Positions 1 through 7,808 of a stretch of 64,000 nucleotides of DNA are shown piece after piece. The notes under the pieces are model-generated. The model worked only from the letters and a program-made list of their open reading frames with translations. It searched no databases and was not told the origin of the DNA. This DNA comes from Dyadobacter sp. CY312 (GTDB taxonomy: Bacteria; Bacteroidota; Bacteroidia; Cytophagales; Spirosomataceae): assembly GCF_021390535.1 (NCBI RefSeq), contig NZ_JAJUXG010000001.1, positions 558,001-622,000 on the forward strand, given 5' to 3'. Position numbers and translations under genes: made by a program. The first letter of the stretch is position 1. Every line of letters begins with the position of its first letter.

Positions 1-1
1 C

Positions 2-400
2 GCACCAGGTTTATTTTCTCAAGTTGCTCAATATATGATATCAACCATAGATAACGAACAGTGGACTGATGAAATTTTTGATATTCCTGGATCAGATGTA
101 ATTGTTCAAGCTTGGAGCCTCACTCAAGGTATTTATGGACTTACTTCAAATATTTGGGACGATAAATCGGAAAAGGAAAACGATAAAAATATTTCGGATG
201 CTGTTTACAACTTCTCCAAAGTATTTGGAGTATTTGGTGGACCTCCGAAAACTTGGACTGATCCTATTGTAAAAAGAATCAAGAATGGATTGAAGCCCCC
301 AAAAGGTTTAAAGGCTTCCGATATAACATTAGATGAGGATTTGGACTTTGAGGAAGAATTTGAAGATGATGAATTTTATGATGATGATTTTGAGGACTAA
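2..400 (+). CDS. C-terminal part of a phage protein (possibly large polyvalent or portal protein)
   Basis: The frame is open from base 2, so this is the 3' end of a gene that starts left of the window; the ATG at 35 is probably internal. About 132 residues are visible. A segment rich in aromatic and small residues is followed by a strongly acidic tail of about 25 residues made almost only of D, E, F and Y. Its place just before phosphatase, scaffold and capsid genes fits a head protein. The GGPP-containing stretch resembles the ends of very large 'polyvalent' phage proteins, but this is a weak resemblance, and a portal C-terminus is equally possible. Confidence 0.5.
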   Translation, partial: APGLFSQVAQYMISTIDNEQWTDEIFDIPGSDVIVQAWSLTQGIYGLTSNIWDDKSEKENDKNISDAVYNFSKVFGVFGGPPKTWTDPIVKRIKNGLKPPKGLKASDITLDEDLDFEEEFEDDEFYDDDFED

Positions 401-415
401 CTTAAACTAAAAACC

Positions 416-901
416 ATGCTTAATGTTTCAGAAGGAATTAATGTAGGGACCGAGCACGATTGCCGGTCGGTAGTTGATGGAAACTTTGCTGTAATACATG
501 CATGTAAGATTCCATGCCACTGCGCAGGAGTTGGATATACAGGTAATCTTGACAAGGATCATCCAGAGTATCTGGTATCTGAGAAGGACAATCACCTTTA
601 CCTCAACATAATCGACGCAGCATTCCCCCTCAGCCCGAAATTTGGGGATCCGATGTTTCGCGCAGCGTTTCGTTTTCTTGAAAAATCATCCAAGACGAAA
701 GAGGTTCTTATTCACTGTAATCAAGGTCATTCGAGAGGTCCGTCCATTGCTCTTGCGTACATGGCTAAAATGGATTTAATTGAAAACCAAACTTACGCCG
801 CGGCCACAGAAGACTTCAAAAAAATATACCCGGACTATGAGCCGGGTAAAGGAGTTGTACACTATTTGGAAAATAACTGGAATGCTGTGATGCAATTATA
901 G
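416..901 (+). CDS. Dual-specificity (tyrosine-type) protein phosphatase
   Basis: A 161-aa protein carrying the cysteine-phosphatase signature HCxxGxSRG at residues 100-108, with C101 the likely nucleophile and R107 the phosphate-binding arginine (C-x5-R). D68, in a loop after a hydrophobic strand, is in the usual place for the general acid. Members of this fold remove phosphate from Tyr/Ser/Thr or from other phosphorylated molecules; the substrate cannot be told here. It lies 15 bases after an acidic-tailed gene and ahead of the head genes, so it is expected to be made late. Its stop overlaps the convergent gene at 896-1390 by six bases. Confidence 0.75.
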   Translation: MLNVSEGINVGTEHDCRSVVDGNFAVIHACKIPCHCAGVGYTGNLDKDHPEYLVSEKDNHLYLNIIDAAFPLSPKFGDPMFRAAFRFLEKSSKTKEVLIHCNQGHSRGPSIALAYMAKMDLIENQTYAAATEDFKKIYPDYEPGKGVVHYLENNWNAVMQL

Positions 902-1390
902 TTGATCAATTCTTTCGTCAAATACGCCCTCTTCCAGGCAAGTCCTCTTAATTAGTTGCCCGAGACCCAGAAAGACTTTACGATTATCGTAGTCCTTCTG
1001 GGTTTTTGGATTTATAGATCCCAAAAAATCAGCCCGGTGTCGCTGTTCAATATTCGGGTGATAGAATGGATAATTTAACTTTAGTGAAAATGTATTTTTC
1101 AAAAGGATGTAGCGCATAATACTTACAAACCACTTTCTTGCTTCCAAGATATTCTTTTCCTCCTCTGGAATATTAGCAGGCTGTCCACGCCTCAAAAAAG
1201 ACTTTCCATGAAAGGCAATTCTGCCTATTTTGAAAAAATCCAAAACTGAGATTTCTACAATTTCTTCAATTGATTTTCTTCTAACCCTCTGCGCAATAAG
1301 CGTGTAGAATAATTCCTCCATACCGTTCTCTATCAACTGAATAGATTCTTTCAATTCTCTCACATCCTCCATTGATTGATCTGTGTCCAT
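896..1390 (-). CDS. Hypothetical protein, lone leftward gene in the late region
   Basis: A 164-aa protein with no family I recognise. The first half is predicted helical and charged, with a basic KxFLRRG stretch near residue 65; there is no signal peptide or clear membrane segment. It is the only leftward gene among about 23 kb of rightward late genes. It has its own candidate promoter: on the - strand, TAATTTTG at 1426-1419 with TTG at 1451-1449 (22-nt gap). A gene placed like this, with its own promoter, is often an accessory 'moron' expressed in the lysogen; that is inference. Confidence 0.65.
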   Translation of the reverse strand: MDTDQSMEDVRELKESIQLIENGMEELFYTLIAQRVRRKSIEEIVEISVLDFFKIGRIAFHGKSFLRRGQPANIPEEEKNILEARKWFVSIMRYILLKNTFSLKLNYPFYHPNIEQRHRADFLGSINPKTQKDYDNRKVFLGLGQLIKRTCLEEGVFDERIDQL

Positions 1391-1431
1391 TTTTCCAACT
1401 ACTTAATATAATGCTATTCAAAATTATAATA

Positions 1432-1481
1432 AAAAAATTAATATGACACAATAATCACACCTGTAATACCGGATAAGTTTG
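1432..1481 (+). promoter_or_regulatory. Candidate phage late promoter, copy 1 (head genes)
   Basis: A 23-bp sequence at 1432-1454 (six A then TTAATATGACACAATAA) recurs exactly at 9767-9789. Nineteen bases after it lies TAAGTTTG (1474-1481), a match to the Bacteroidota TAnnTTTG -7 box. The second copy also has a TA-box 19 bases downstream. No standard TTG -33 box is present at the right distance on the + strand, so the conserved block may replace it. It sits just ahead of the scaffold and capsid genes. Confidence 0.55.
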
Positions 1482-1512
1482 GGCATTAAACCATGCAAAA
1501 AACTATCAAATT

Positions 1513-2448
1513 ATGGAAGGTATGCCAGATTTAGCTGCACTTAATTCCGCTTTTGGGATTGGGACAGAAACAGATTATTCACCAGTCGAAAAATCAAATA
1601 TTAGCGAGAGGGATATTTCTCAGCTCAAAAATATTATGAATGCTGGCGAGCCTACCGGTATTGATACAAAATCAAAAGTTGAATCACCTGCAAAACCTGC
1701 TACTCCTGAATACATGAAGGAATATCAGGAAATACTTGAAAAAAAATTCGAGAAAACGGAGGACGATAAAACGGACTACACCAAGCGTGCTATTGAAGAA
1801 CTGGGTTCAAGCTTCTCCCATATCAATACAAGGGATGCATTTGAAAACGAATTATTCACAAGACAGTCAATTTGGGAATACCTCGATCAACAGCCAAACT
1901 TCAAAATATTGGAGGATGTAGTTGAAGGAAGATACCCTTCCAGATTCTTGATTTCTGAAAACATCAAAAGTAGACTGGACCAGGATGATCCAAATTTTGA
2001 AGAAAATCTAAAGGCCCGAGTTGATCAGTACTTCGATGAAGATGAACTGAACGCCAAAGGTAAAGCTCGCTACGGTGAGATTATGAATGGTTACAAAAAT
2101 GCAGTTCAGAATGCATACCATGACGCTCAGAGACATGCTAGCCAAGAACTTATAAAGCTAAATGAGTTCAAAGCAAACCTTACAGCCGAGTTAAAAACCT
2201 TCAAACCGGGTGGGGTAGAATTGGGTGAAGAGCTTGGTGCTCACATAGCCAATTATATCAGCGCTGGTAAAAACAAAGAGTGGCATGAGCAAACTCCTCC
2301 AACCCCAAAAGAGGCAGCTCAAAAAGAGATTATGATGGCCATTATGTCCGATCCAAAAGCACTTGCTGAATGGATCAATCTACTGGATATCAGAGGCCGG
2401 AACTACGGTTCCACAAGCGAAGCACAGAAATTCTTTAAAAACAATTAA
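1513..2448 (+). CDS. Putative capsid scaffolding protein
   Basis: A 311-aa highly charged, mostly helical protein without cysteine, lying five bases before the major capsid gene. Residues 1-65 are low-complexity and polar. Residues 68-110 are K/E-rich and could form a coiled coil. The C-terminal third ends in a small polar tail (FKNN). Position and composition are those of a scaffold or head-assembly protein, but there is no clear family motif, so the name rests on context. Transcription probably starts at the repeat-associated promoter at 1432-1481. A decoy start (ATG at 1493, out of frame) gives only a 13-residue frame. Confidence 0.5.
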   Translation: MEGMPDLAALNSAFGIGTETDYSPVEKSNISERDISQLKNIMNAGEPTGIDTKSKVESPAKPATPEYMKEYQEILEKKFEKTEDDKTDYTKRAIEELGSSFSHINTRDAFENELFTRQSIWEYLDQQPNFKILEDVVEGRYPSRFLISENIKSRLDQDDPNFEENLKARVDQYFDEDELNAKGKARYGEIMNGYKNAVQNAYHDAQRHASQELIKLNEFKANLTAELKTFKPGGVELGEELGAHIANYISAGKNKEWHEQTPPTPKEAAQKEIMMAIMSDPKALAEWINLLDIRGRNYGSTSEAQKFFKNN

Positions 2449-2453
2449 TAATC

Positions 2454-4040
2454 ATGGCGAACCCATTATTAAGTCAAACCGTAAAGCGCAGACCACGTAA
2501 ATTGGTTCTGGATATGCCTTTCAAGAACGATATGTTACTTGATAGCAACATATTCACATCTATCGTGATGTCCGAAAATCCAGGATCAATCATGTCTATG
2601 CTTGGTTTTGGTTTTGGTGAAAACATGGCAATCGGTGAGCATAGTGATCCTATGTTCCAAATGAAAACTGTTGGTATTGCTTCCAACTACATAAAAATTA
2701 AGGAGATCTGCGAGAAACGTGAACCTTTACGTGTAGTTGACAATAGCAAAGTGCCGGACGATATTCCTGCAAATGCTCACGTTCAGGTAACCTTACAAGG
2801 GCCTGTATTGGATGCAGATGAAAACGTTCACCTTCGTGACGAACGCGGTTTTGCTCGTGTTATTTCCAGACGTGTATTGGTTGACGGTAAAGCGGAATAT
2901 ACACTTCAAATGAGTGGACTTCCAGGTGAAATTTTCAGCGGAAGACTGTTTGAAGTTGGTGCTCCAATTAACCACCGTTTTGGTAACTCCAAAGGTGAGG
3001 CTTCTCCGGATTCTAACTTACTGTCTGGGGACGCAAACCAATCCAACACATTCTACAACCCGTTGCCTATTACCCGTTACAAATTGCCAATTACTGGTGA
3101 TTATATGTCGGATGAAATGATCACCGTGGCTTCACGTGCTTTGGATGGCAGCAGCGAAGAAGAGTATAATACTGGACTTCCACGCAAATGGTTCCGTCAG
3201 GTTTTGGCTTCTATGGAAAACCAGATCCTTTATTCTACTGCCAACTTCAACCCAAACACCTTTGAAATTGGTGGCCGTAACAACAACTCTTCTTATCCAG
3301 AACGTCCAAGTTATGCTGGTATCATGCAGCAGCTTGATCAGGCTTCCTTCAAATGGACGCACTCTTATAAGGATAATTACCTGAACGGTATCCAGAAGAT
3401 TGACCGTATCCTTCAGACGTTGTTCTACATGCCAGGTACAAGCAATAAGTATTTTGCTATGTGTCGTGGAAATGGAGCGCAATGGTTGCGTAATGTACTG
3501 AAACAGGGTGGACTTGCGAATTCTCCTGTACGTATCACAATATCTCCGGATAAAGATGATGCGATCGTTGTTGGATTCAAAGTTGAGAAATATGTTGATG
3601 CTCTTGGTAATTCACTTTACATCTACGACATCGGTAAAAACATGCTGCTTTCAAACGGAGACTATGACCTTACCACTTATGATGGTATGAAGGGAAGTCC
3701 TCGTTCGAATGACATCTTCTTCTTCTCAGCAACTAGCGAAATTGGTGGTCGTCCAAAATCAAAAATTGCAAAACTATTTGCAAAAGAAGGTCAAGGATTC
3801 GGCAACCAGAAGGTAAACAGAGGTTTCGTATTTGGTGTGAGCCGTGGTATCACTGGTGCCGGAAACGGATTCTCAGGTGCGCAAGCAATGTCAATGACAG
3901 AAGCAACTTTTGAAGAAGTGATCAGAAACAGTTCACGTTATCAAGTGCAGTCTCTGGTTGATGGTGACGAATACCACGCACTATGGCAAACTGCGCCATA
4001 CATTGACCCTCGTGGGGTATGTAAGCTGTCACTCAGCTAG
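2454..4040 (+). CDS. Major capsid protein
   Basis: A 528-aa protein directly after the scaffold-like gene. Codon choice is even and CGT-rich compared with neighbours, as in a heavily expressed gene. There is no signal peptide or membrane segment and few cysteines. The N-terminus is basic (about residues 8-17), followed by a conserved-looking hydrophobic arm with a GFGFGEN motif near residue 58. Length, position and composition fit an HK97-fold capsid subunit of the large (about 500 aa) type found in short-tailed Bacteroidota phages. The fold itself was not tested. Confidence 0.65.
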   Translation: MANPLLSQTVKRRPRKLVLDMPFKNDMLLDSNIFTSIVMSENPGSIMSMLGFGFGENMAIGEHSDPMFQMKTVGIASNYIKIKEICEKREPLRVVDNSKVPDDIPANAHVQVTLQGPVLDADENVHLRDERGFARVISRRVLVDGKAEYTLQMSGLPGEIFSGRLFEVGAPINHRFGNSKGEASPDSNLLSGDANQSNTFYNPLPITRYKLPITGDYMSDEMITVASRALDGSSEEEYNTGLPRKWFRQVLASMENQILYSTANFNPNTFEIGGRNNNSSYPERPSYAGIMQQLDQASFKWTHSYKDNYLNGIQKIDRILQTLFYMPGTSNKYFAMCRGNGAQWLRNVLKQGGLANSPVRITISPDKDDAIVVGFKVEKYVDALGNSLYIYDIGKNMLLSNGDYDLTTYDGMKGSPRSNDIFFFSATSEIGGRPKSKIAKLFAKEGQGFGNQKVNRGFVFGVSRGITGAGNGFSGAQAMSMTEATFEEVIRNSSRYQVQSLVDGDEYHALWQTAPYIDPRGVCKLSLS

Positions 4041-4059
4041 TAAATAGTAATAACAAACC

Positions 4060-4080
4060 ATGCAAACAATACAACTATGA
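4060..4080 (+). other. Six-codon leader frame coupled to the next gene
   Basis: ATG at 4060 opens a frame encoding MQTIQL whose stop (TGA 4078-4080) overlaps the start of the next gene at 4077 as ATGA. It follows an AACCATGC context that resembles real starts in this phage (416 and 7486). It could couple translation of the downstream structural gene, or be chance. Confidence 0.25.
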
Positions 4081-5087
4081 GTGGATTAGTAACTGTAACC
4101 GTAGGATCCGAATTCCCGTTAAGGGTAATGGAAGCTGGCTCCCAGAATTCTGTGGAGTTCGGATCTTTTGTATATCCTGGTAAAGATGGCGCTCTTGAGA
4201 TGAAGCACTTCCAGGACGAAATGGCTCAGGTAGCTCCATTGTCTATCAATGGCCTGATCACCTTCGATAAATCAAACCCAATTGATCAGCACAATTTTGC
4301 GATGCTGAATCTCTTTCTAACTCAAAATCCTGATTGGAAAAAAGATATTTCTATCTCCGATCCAGAAGTTGAAATTGAGGAAGAATTGCAATTGTCTGCC
4401 ATATCGTTTGAAGTTGAAACCTTTATTCGTAAGAACGAAAAGAACATTCCTCTTTTGGCAAAACTGTACAGACGTATTATCGGTCCAGTTAATGGCATTA
4501 CAGAGAAGTATGTTTTCAACACGCTCACTATTCTGGCTAAAACTGATCCTTTGAAGTTCAAAACCAAAGGTGATTATGTGTATGAAGATCGTTCTTTCGA
4601 AGTGCTTTCATTGATTGATTCCTGCGTTGAAAGAGGTTTGATGTCGATTGACTTGGACGGTACGGTAAAACGTAAAGACGGGAAGATTTATGCTGAGAAT
4701 ATCGATAAGGCAGCTTTCTATTTGGAAGGTGATCATGCGGAAAGAACAACTCTTGAGAGACTTGTTTATGACAAGGATCCACAACCAATGAAGTATGTTC
4801 CTTCAATTGAAACTTCAAATTTGGCTGAATTTAAAACTCAGACCGGATCGGTAGCAGCGCAAAAATTTGATGGTTCGATTGATCCGGATGTTTTACTTGC
4901 TGAGATAAAGACTAACATTCCAAAGCTGGTTGATGAAGGTTTCTTTGAACGTACCGGACAGGGTGCTACAACTAGGTACAACTTCCCTGGAATACCTACG
5001 CCACAGTTCACGAAAACTGAGCTTGCGGAACATTTTGTAAAAAATCCAAAGCAATACGAAGATTTCAAAGAAAGAGCTAATCTATAA
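4077..5087 (+). CDS. Hypothetical phage head protein
   Basis: A 336-aa protein between the capsid gene and a connector-like gene. The N-terminal 60 residues are beta-like. The middle (residues 110-200) is helical and charged. A winged-helix-like stretch near 260-300 ends in a TTRYNF motif. There is no catalytic motif. Gene order suggests a head-decoration, head-completion or minor capsid role. The start at 4077 is supported by ATGA overlap with the short leader frame. I do not recognise the family. Confidence 0.55.
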   Translation: MSGLVTVTVGSEFPLRVMEAGSQNSVEFGSFVYPGKDGALEMKHFQDEMAQVAPLSINGLITFDKSNPIDQHNFAMLNLFLTQNPDWKKDISISDPEVEIEEELQLSAISFEVETFIRKNEKNIPLLAKLYRRIIGPVNGITEKYVFNTLTILAKTDPLKFKTKGDYVYEDRSFEVLSLIDSCVERGLMSIDLDGTVKRKDGKIYAENIDKAAFYLEGDHAERTTLERLVYDKDPQPMKYVPSIETSNLAEFKTQTGSVAAQKFDGSIDPDVLLAEIKTNIPKLVDEGFFERTGQGATTRYNFPGIPTPQFTKTELAEHFVKNPKQYEDFKERANL

Positions 5088-5090
5088 TGA

Positions 5091-5747
5091 ATGGCTAAAC
5101 TAACCAATCTTGAACTGTACAAATATGCCCAGGTAAAATGGGATAAGTCCAACAGTCCGCACGAAACACCACCTGATTTCAAAAGAAGGTATGAAGAAGC
5201 AAGATTGGAATGGATGAAGTTAAAGTTCAAGGACTTCGAAGTAACAGAATCAGTAAGGTCAGACTTGTGGCCTTTCATCCGGGAGAAAGATTTCGGATCG
5301 ACTAAAATAGTGAGATTTAAGGATGTAGCACCAGACAGACTTCTGTACAAAACGGCAGTCCATGGTGACTACACTTTTGCTTGTAATGGTAAGCAAACGA
5401 CATACACTCTCCCTATTGTGCCACGAACCATTGACAATATGAATGCAATAGGTCAGGATCCATGGAATCAACCAGACGACACTGAACCGATGTATGTTGA
5501 AGGTAATGATGGAAGCGGTGCTTATCTGGAAGTACATAGTACCACGGTGCCTCAGAACTTAACGGTTCATTACTTAAAAGCTCCTGAGCCATTTGGCTTG
5601 TTGACTGACAGAAATGGATTCACAGAGGAAGAGGAAACTCAACAATATGAAATTATTGACATTGCCGTCAAAAAATACGAATTGAGTATTGAGAACTACG
5701 GTAGATTCCAAGGGATGGCGCAGGAGATTCAAACAAGTGCGATTTAA
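5091..5747 (+). CDS. Putative head-tail connector / adaptor protein
   Basis: A 218-aa protein starting three bases after the preceding stop. The N-terminal 60 residues are helical, the middle is beta-rich with many prolines, and the C-terminal helix has the pattern QQYEIIDIAVKKYE near residue 185. That layout (helix, beta sandwich, long C-terminal helix) resembles connector or ring proteins encoded next to capsid genes in crAss-like and related short-tailed phages. The assignment rests on layout and order only. Confidence 0.4.
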   Translation: MAKLTNLELYKYAQVKWDKSNSPHETPPDFKRRYEEARLEWMKLKFKDFEVTESVRSDLWPFIREKDFGSTKIVRFKDVAPDRLLYKTAVHGDYTFACNGKQTTYTLPIVPRTIDNMNAIGQDPWNQPDDTEPMYVEGNDGSGAYLEVHSTTVPQNLTVHYLKAPEPFGLLTDRNGFTEEEETQQYEIIDIAVKKYELSIENYGRFQGMAQEIQTSAI

Positions 5748-5768
5748 CAATTATTAATAATAATAAAA

Positions 5769-6998
5769 ATGAGAGATTCATCTTACGGAGGCCCACGAAG
5801 AGAAATTGGTGACTGCGGTTATGCTCCCAATATTGCAGTATACTATGATGGTAGCTCACCTTTAGTTCCTGTTTTAAGAGCCGGAGTTCTTTCCTTCGAG
5901 GGGGGACAATCGTTTGATTCAGGAAAAGGAATTGGATACAATGGCCCAAGTACACTAGGAGTCTGGTCACTTGACATTGATAGCATTTTAAAAGGTGGAG
6001 CTGGAACAAAAATTCGTTGCTGCAATCCTTCACTGAAAAAGAAGGTGCGCTTCAAATGTTGCGAACCAAACTGTGGAGAAAATGGCGAAAGGGTTTATAT
6101 CGAACTTTACAACGAATCAAGCTGTGAGTTTCCTATGAACGAAGAAGACCGTTGGGTTGAGCCGTTCGAAGTTTACTTCCAGTGTGGTTGTGTTGAAACT
6201 TGCTGCCAGAAACTACGCAAACTTGCCGCGCTGATCAATAAGAATAAAAATTCACCAGCCGTTGCAACAGTCGTAAATGTTGGTACTGATTGGTTTCTTG
6301 AATTGGAATCCAAAATTGCCGGCAAAGACTTTAGAATTGTTGGTTTTGAAGGATTGACTCCACCGGACGTAATTGTTCCGAACTATCAGCAAAGTTTCAC
6401 TGCAAAATCGACAAAGGACTGGTTCCCTAAAGAAATTCTTGGTGCTTGTGATCCTAACAAATGCCTGGCAGGATTAGAGATGTGGTTTTGGGATAAACGT
6501 CCTTTCGATGAAGGTGTTGGTTCTGTAACCAGTAATCCAACAAGCGAAATTTATCCGTTTAAATTGGTTCTGACTCATGCGATCATCCTGTTTGATCCGG
6601 CGATTGCAGCAAGTAACACTGCATTCACACGTTTGAAAAATATTCTTACGGGTACTACTGAGTACAACAAAGTACTGGTATCAACAGATTGCGATGATTT
6701 CCCAATTTACAAATACTGTATCATCCGTACGGATGCAGGGGATGAGGCAGCTCTTGAAGCAGTGCGCGCCGATTACACTGAACAAATAATTTCTATCAGC
6801 CGAGTAATCCATGCTGATGGCAAATCTTACTACACACTGACAAGCAAATCAGCAATACTTCCAGTAGCTCCGGAAGTGGTTGAACCAGCTGTTGCTGACG
6901 TAGTAAATACAGGTGCTTGTGGCGCAGATGACCTTCCTTGCAATCAACCAGATGGATGTCCTGAGGTGGAAGGTGCAGGAGGTTGTGTAGGATGCTAA
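5769..6998 (+). CDS. Cysteine-rich phage structural protein
   Basis: A 409-aa protein with about 20 cysteines, clustered at residues 80-100 (CC and CCxxxC), 136-144 (CxCxxxCC) and in the last 30 residues (six Cys, ending in a GCVGC-type tail). Between the clusters is a beta-rich core. Such cysteine content is unusual for a virion protein made in a reducing cytoplasm; disulfides could form after lysis, or the clusters could bind metal. It is probably a tail or neck subunit, since it lies between connector-like genes and the terminase. No family was recognised. Confidence 0.55.
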   Translation: MRDSSYGGPRREIGDCGYAPNIAVYYDGSSPLVPVLRAGVLSFEGGQSFDSGKGIGYNGPSTLGVWSLDIDSILKGGAGTKIRCCNPSLKKKVRFKCCEPNCGENGERVYIELYNESSCEFPMNEEDRWVEPFEVYFQCGCVETCCQKLRKLAALINKNKNSPAVATVVNVGTDWFLELESKIAGKDFRIVGFEGLTPPDVIVPNYQQSFTAKSTKDWFPKEILGACDPNKCLAGLEMWFWDKRPFDEGVGSVTSNPTSEIYPFKLVLTHAIILFDPAIAASNTAFTRLKNILTGTTEYNKVLVSTDCDDFPIYKYCIIRTDAGDEAALEAVRADYTEQIISISRVIHADGKSYYTLTSKSAILPVAPEVVEPAVADVVNTGACGADDLPCNQPDGCPEVEGAGGCVGC

Positions 6999-7031
6999 GA
7001 TAAAGCCTTTTCCTTGCATGGTTATGGCCTC

Positions 7032-7061
7032 GAAAGCTCCTGGACTTGTTCAGGGGCTTTC
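7032..7061 (+). terminator. Hairpin after the cysteine-rich gene
   Basis: GAAAGCTCCTG at 7032-7042 pairs with CAGGGGCTTTC at 7051-7061 (11 bp including one G-T) over an eight-base loop. There is no long T-run after it, so it may be a weak terminator or an mRNA stabiliser between 5769-6998 and 7091-7441. Confidence 0.45.
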
Positions 7062-7090
7062 ATCCCTTATAGCCATCGAATAAACAAACT

Positions 7091-7441
7091 ATGACACTTA
7101 AAGAAACAATATCCCATTTACGAAAATCGCCTTTGGATGCCTGGTACTACTTGCAGGGAAATTTCCGATTGATGGCATACAGATCCAATAGATTCAAATG
7201 GATTTTACGAAAACACATCATTGAGCAATTCGAAAGACGAAGAGATCACGATGCGAAGATTTGCTACTTCAACGGAAGTTGCCTTTGCTGTACATGCGAT
7301 ACACCATCTCTTTTCTTTTCGAGTAAAGGGTGCAGCGCAGGTAAGGAAACAGACTGCCAAATGAGAGGATTGAAGAAATGCTATCCTCCTTTTGTAGGTC
7401 GAAAAAAATGGAATGAATTGAAAAGTTACATGAATTTCTAG
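7091..7441 (+). CDS. Small cysteine-rich protein, possibly zinc-binding
   Basis: A 116-aa basic protein. Residues 1-55 are helical and Arg/Lys-rich. Residues 58-90 hold eight cysteines (pattern C-x5-C-x-CC-x-C ... C-x7-C ... C), which could bind zinc or form disulfides. It is flanked by a hairpin before and the 21-bp repeat after, so it may be its own transcription unit. No family was recognised. Confidence 0.5.
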   Translation: MTLKETISHLRKSPLDAWYYLQGNFRLMAYRSNRFKWILRKHIIEQFERRRDHDAKICYFNGSCLCCTCDTPSLFFSSKGCSAGKETDCQMRGLKKCYPPFVGRKKWNELKSYMNF

Positions 7442-7443
7442 TG

Positions 7444-7464
7444 GCGTATATAATAAGCCGTTAG
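7444..7464 (+). promoter_or_regulatory. 21-bp repeat, copy 1 (rightward)
   Basis: GCGTATATAATAAGCCGTTAG lies 21 bases ahead of the start at 7486. The identical 21 bases occur on the - strand at 33138-33118, two bases ahead of the HNH gene start. Both copies point toward the gene that follows. TATAAT (7449-7454) inside it resembles a -10 box, so it may be a promoter or a protein-binding site. Confidence 0.5.
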
Positions 7465-7485
7465 AATATATAAATCATAAAAACC

Positions 7486-7806
7486 ATGCAAAATTTCAGA
7501 GACTATAATCCAGCAACGAGAACAACCACCCTTAATATTGGAACGAGAAAATCAGGTGTTACAGTTGATGTGTATTTCATAAAGACACCCGAATGCCCGA
7601 AGATCACCAGCATGACTGCGGATTGCGGATGTTCAACACCACGAGACATTGGAGATAGCGTACTTGTAAAATACACACCTGGTCAGCTGGCCGAAGGTGT
7701 AATTGCATCTGGTCAAAATAGTCAGAATGTTCAAAAAGGAGTTCTTGTTGAATTTGAAAATGGCACTTCTGAGAAGATTTACTTTTTGGCTAAAATAGTG
7801 GCATAA
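7486..7806 (+). CDS. DUF1573-like Ig-fold protein
   Basis: A 106-aa beta-rich protein. An ADCGCSTP motif near residue 44, a downstream YTPGQ and a GVxVEFENG strand follow the pattern of DUF1573 domains, which are small Ig-like domains common in Bacteroidota surface proteins. It has no signal peptide, so a virion decoration or tail role is more likely than host secretion. It starts 21 bases after the 21-bp repeat and ends two bases before the terminase start. Confidence 0.5.
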   Translation: MQNFRDYNPATRTTTLNIGTRKSGVTVDVYFIKTPECPKITSMTADCGCSTPRDIGDSVLVKYTPGQLAEGVIASGQNSQNVQKGVLVEFENGTSEKIYFLAKIVA

Positions 7807-7808
7807 CA

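Noticed and set aside
3132-3482. Reverse-strand frame inside the capsid gene
   Set aside because: It is a shadow of the capsid reading frame with no start context or family pattern.
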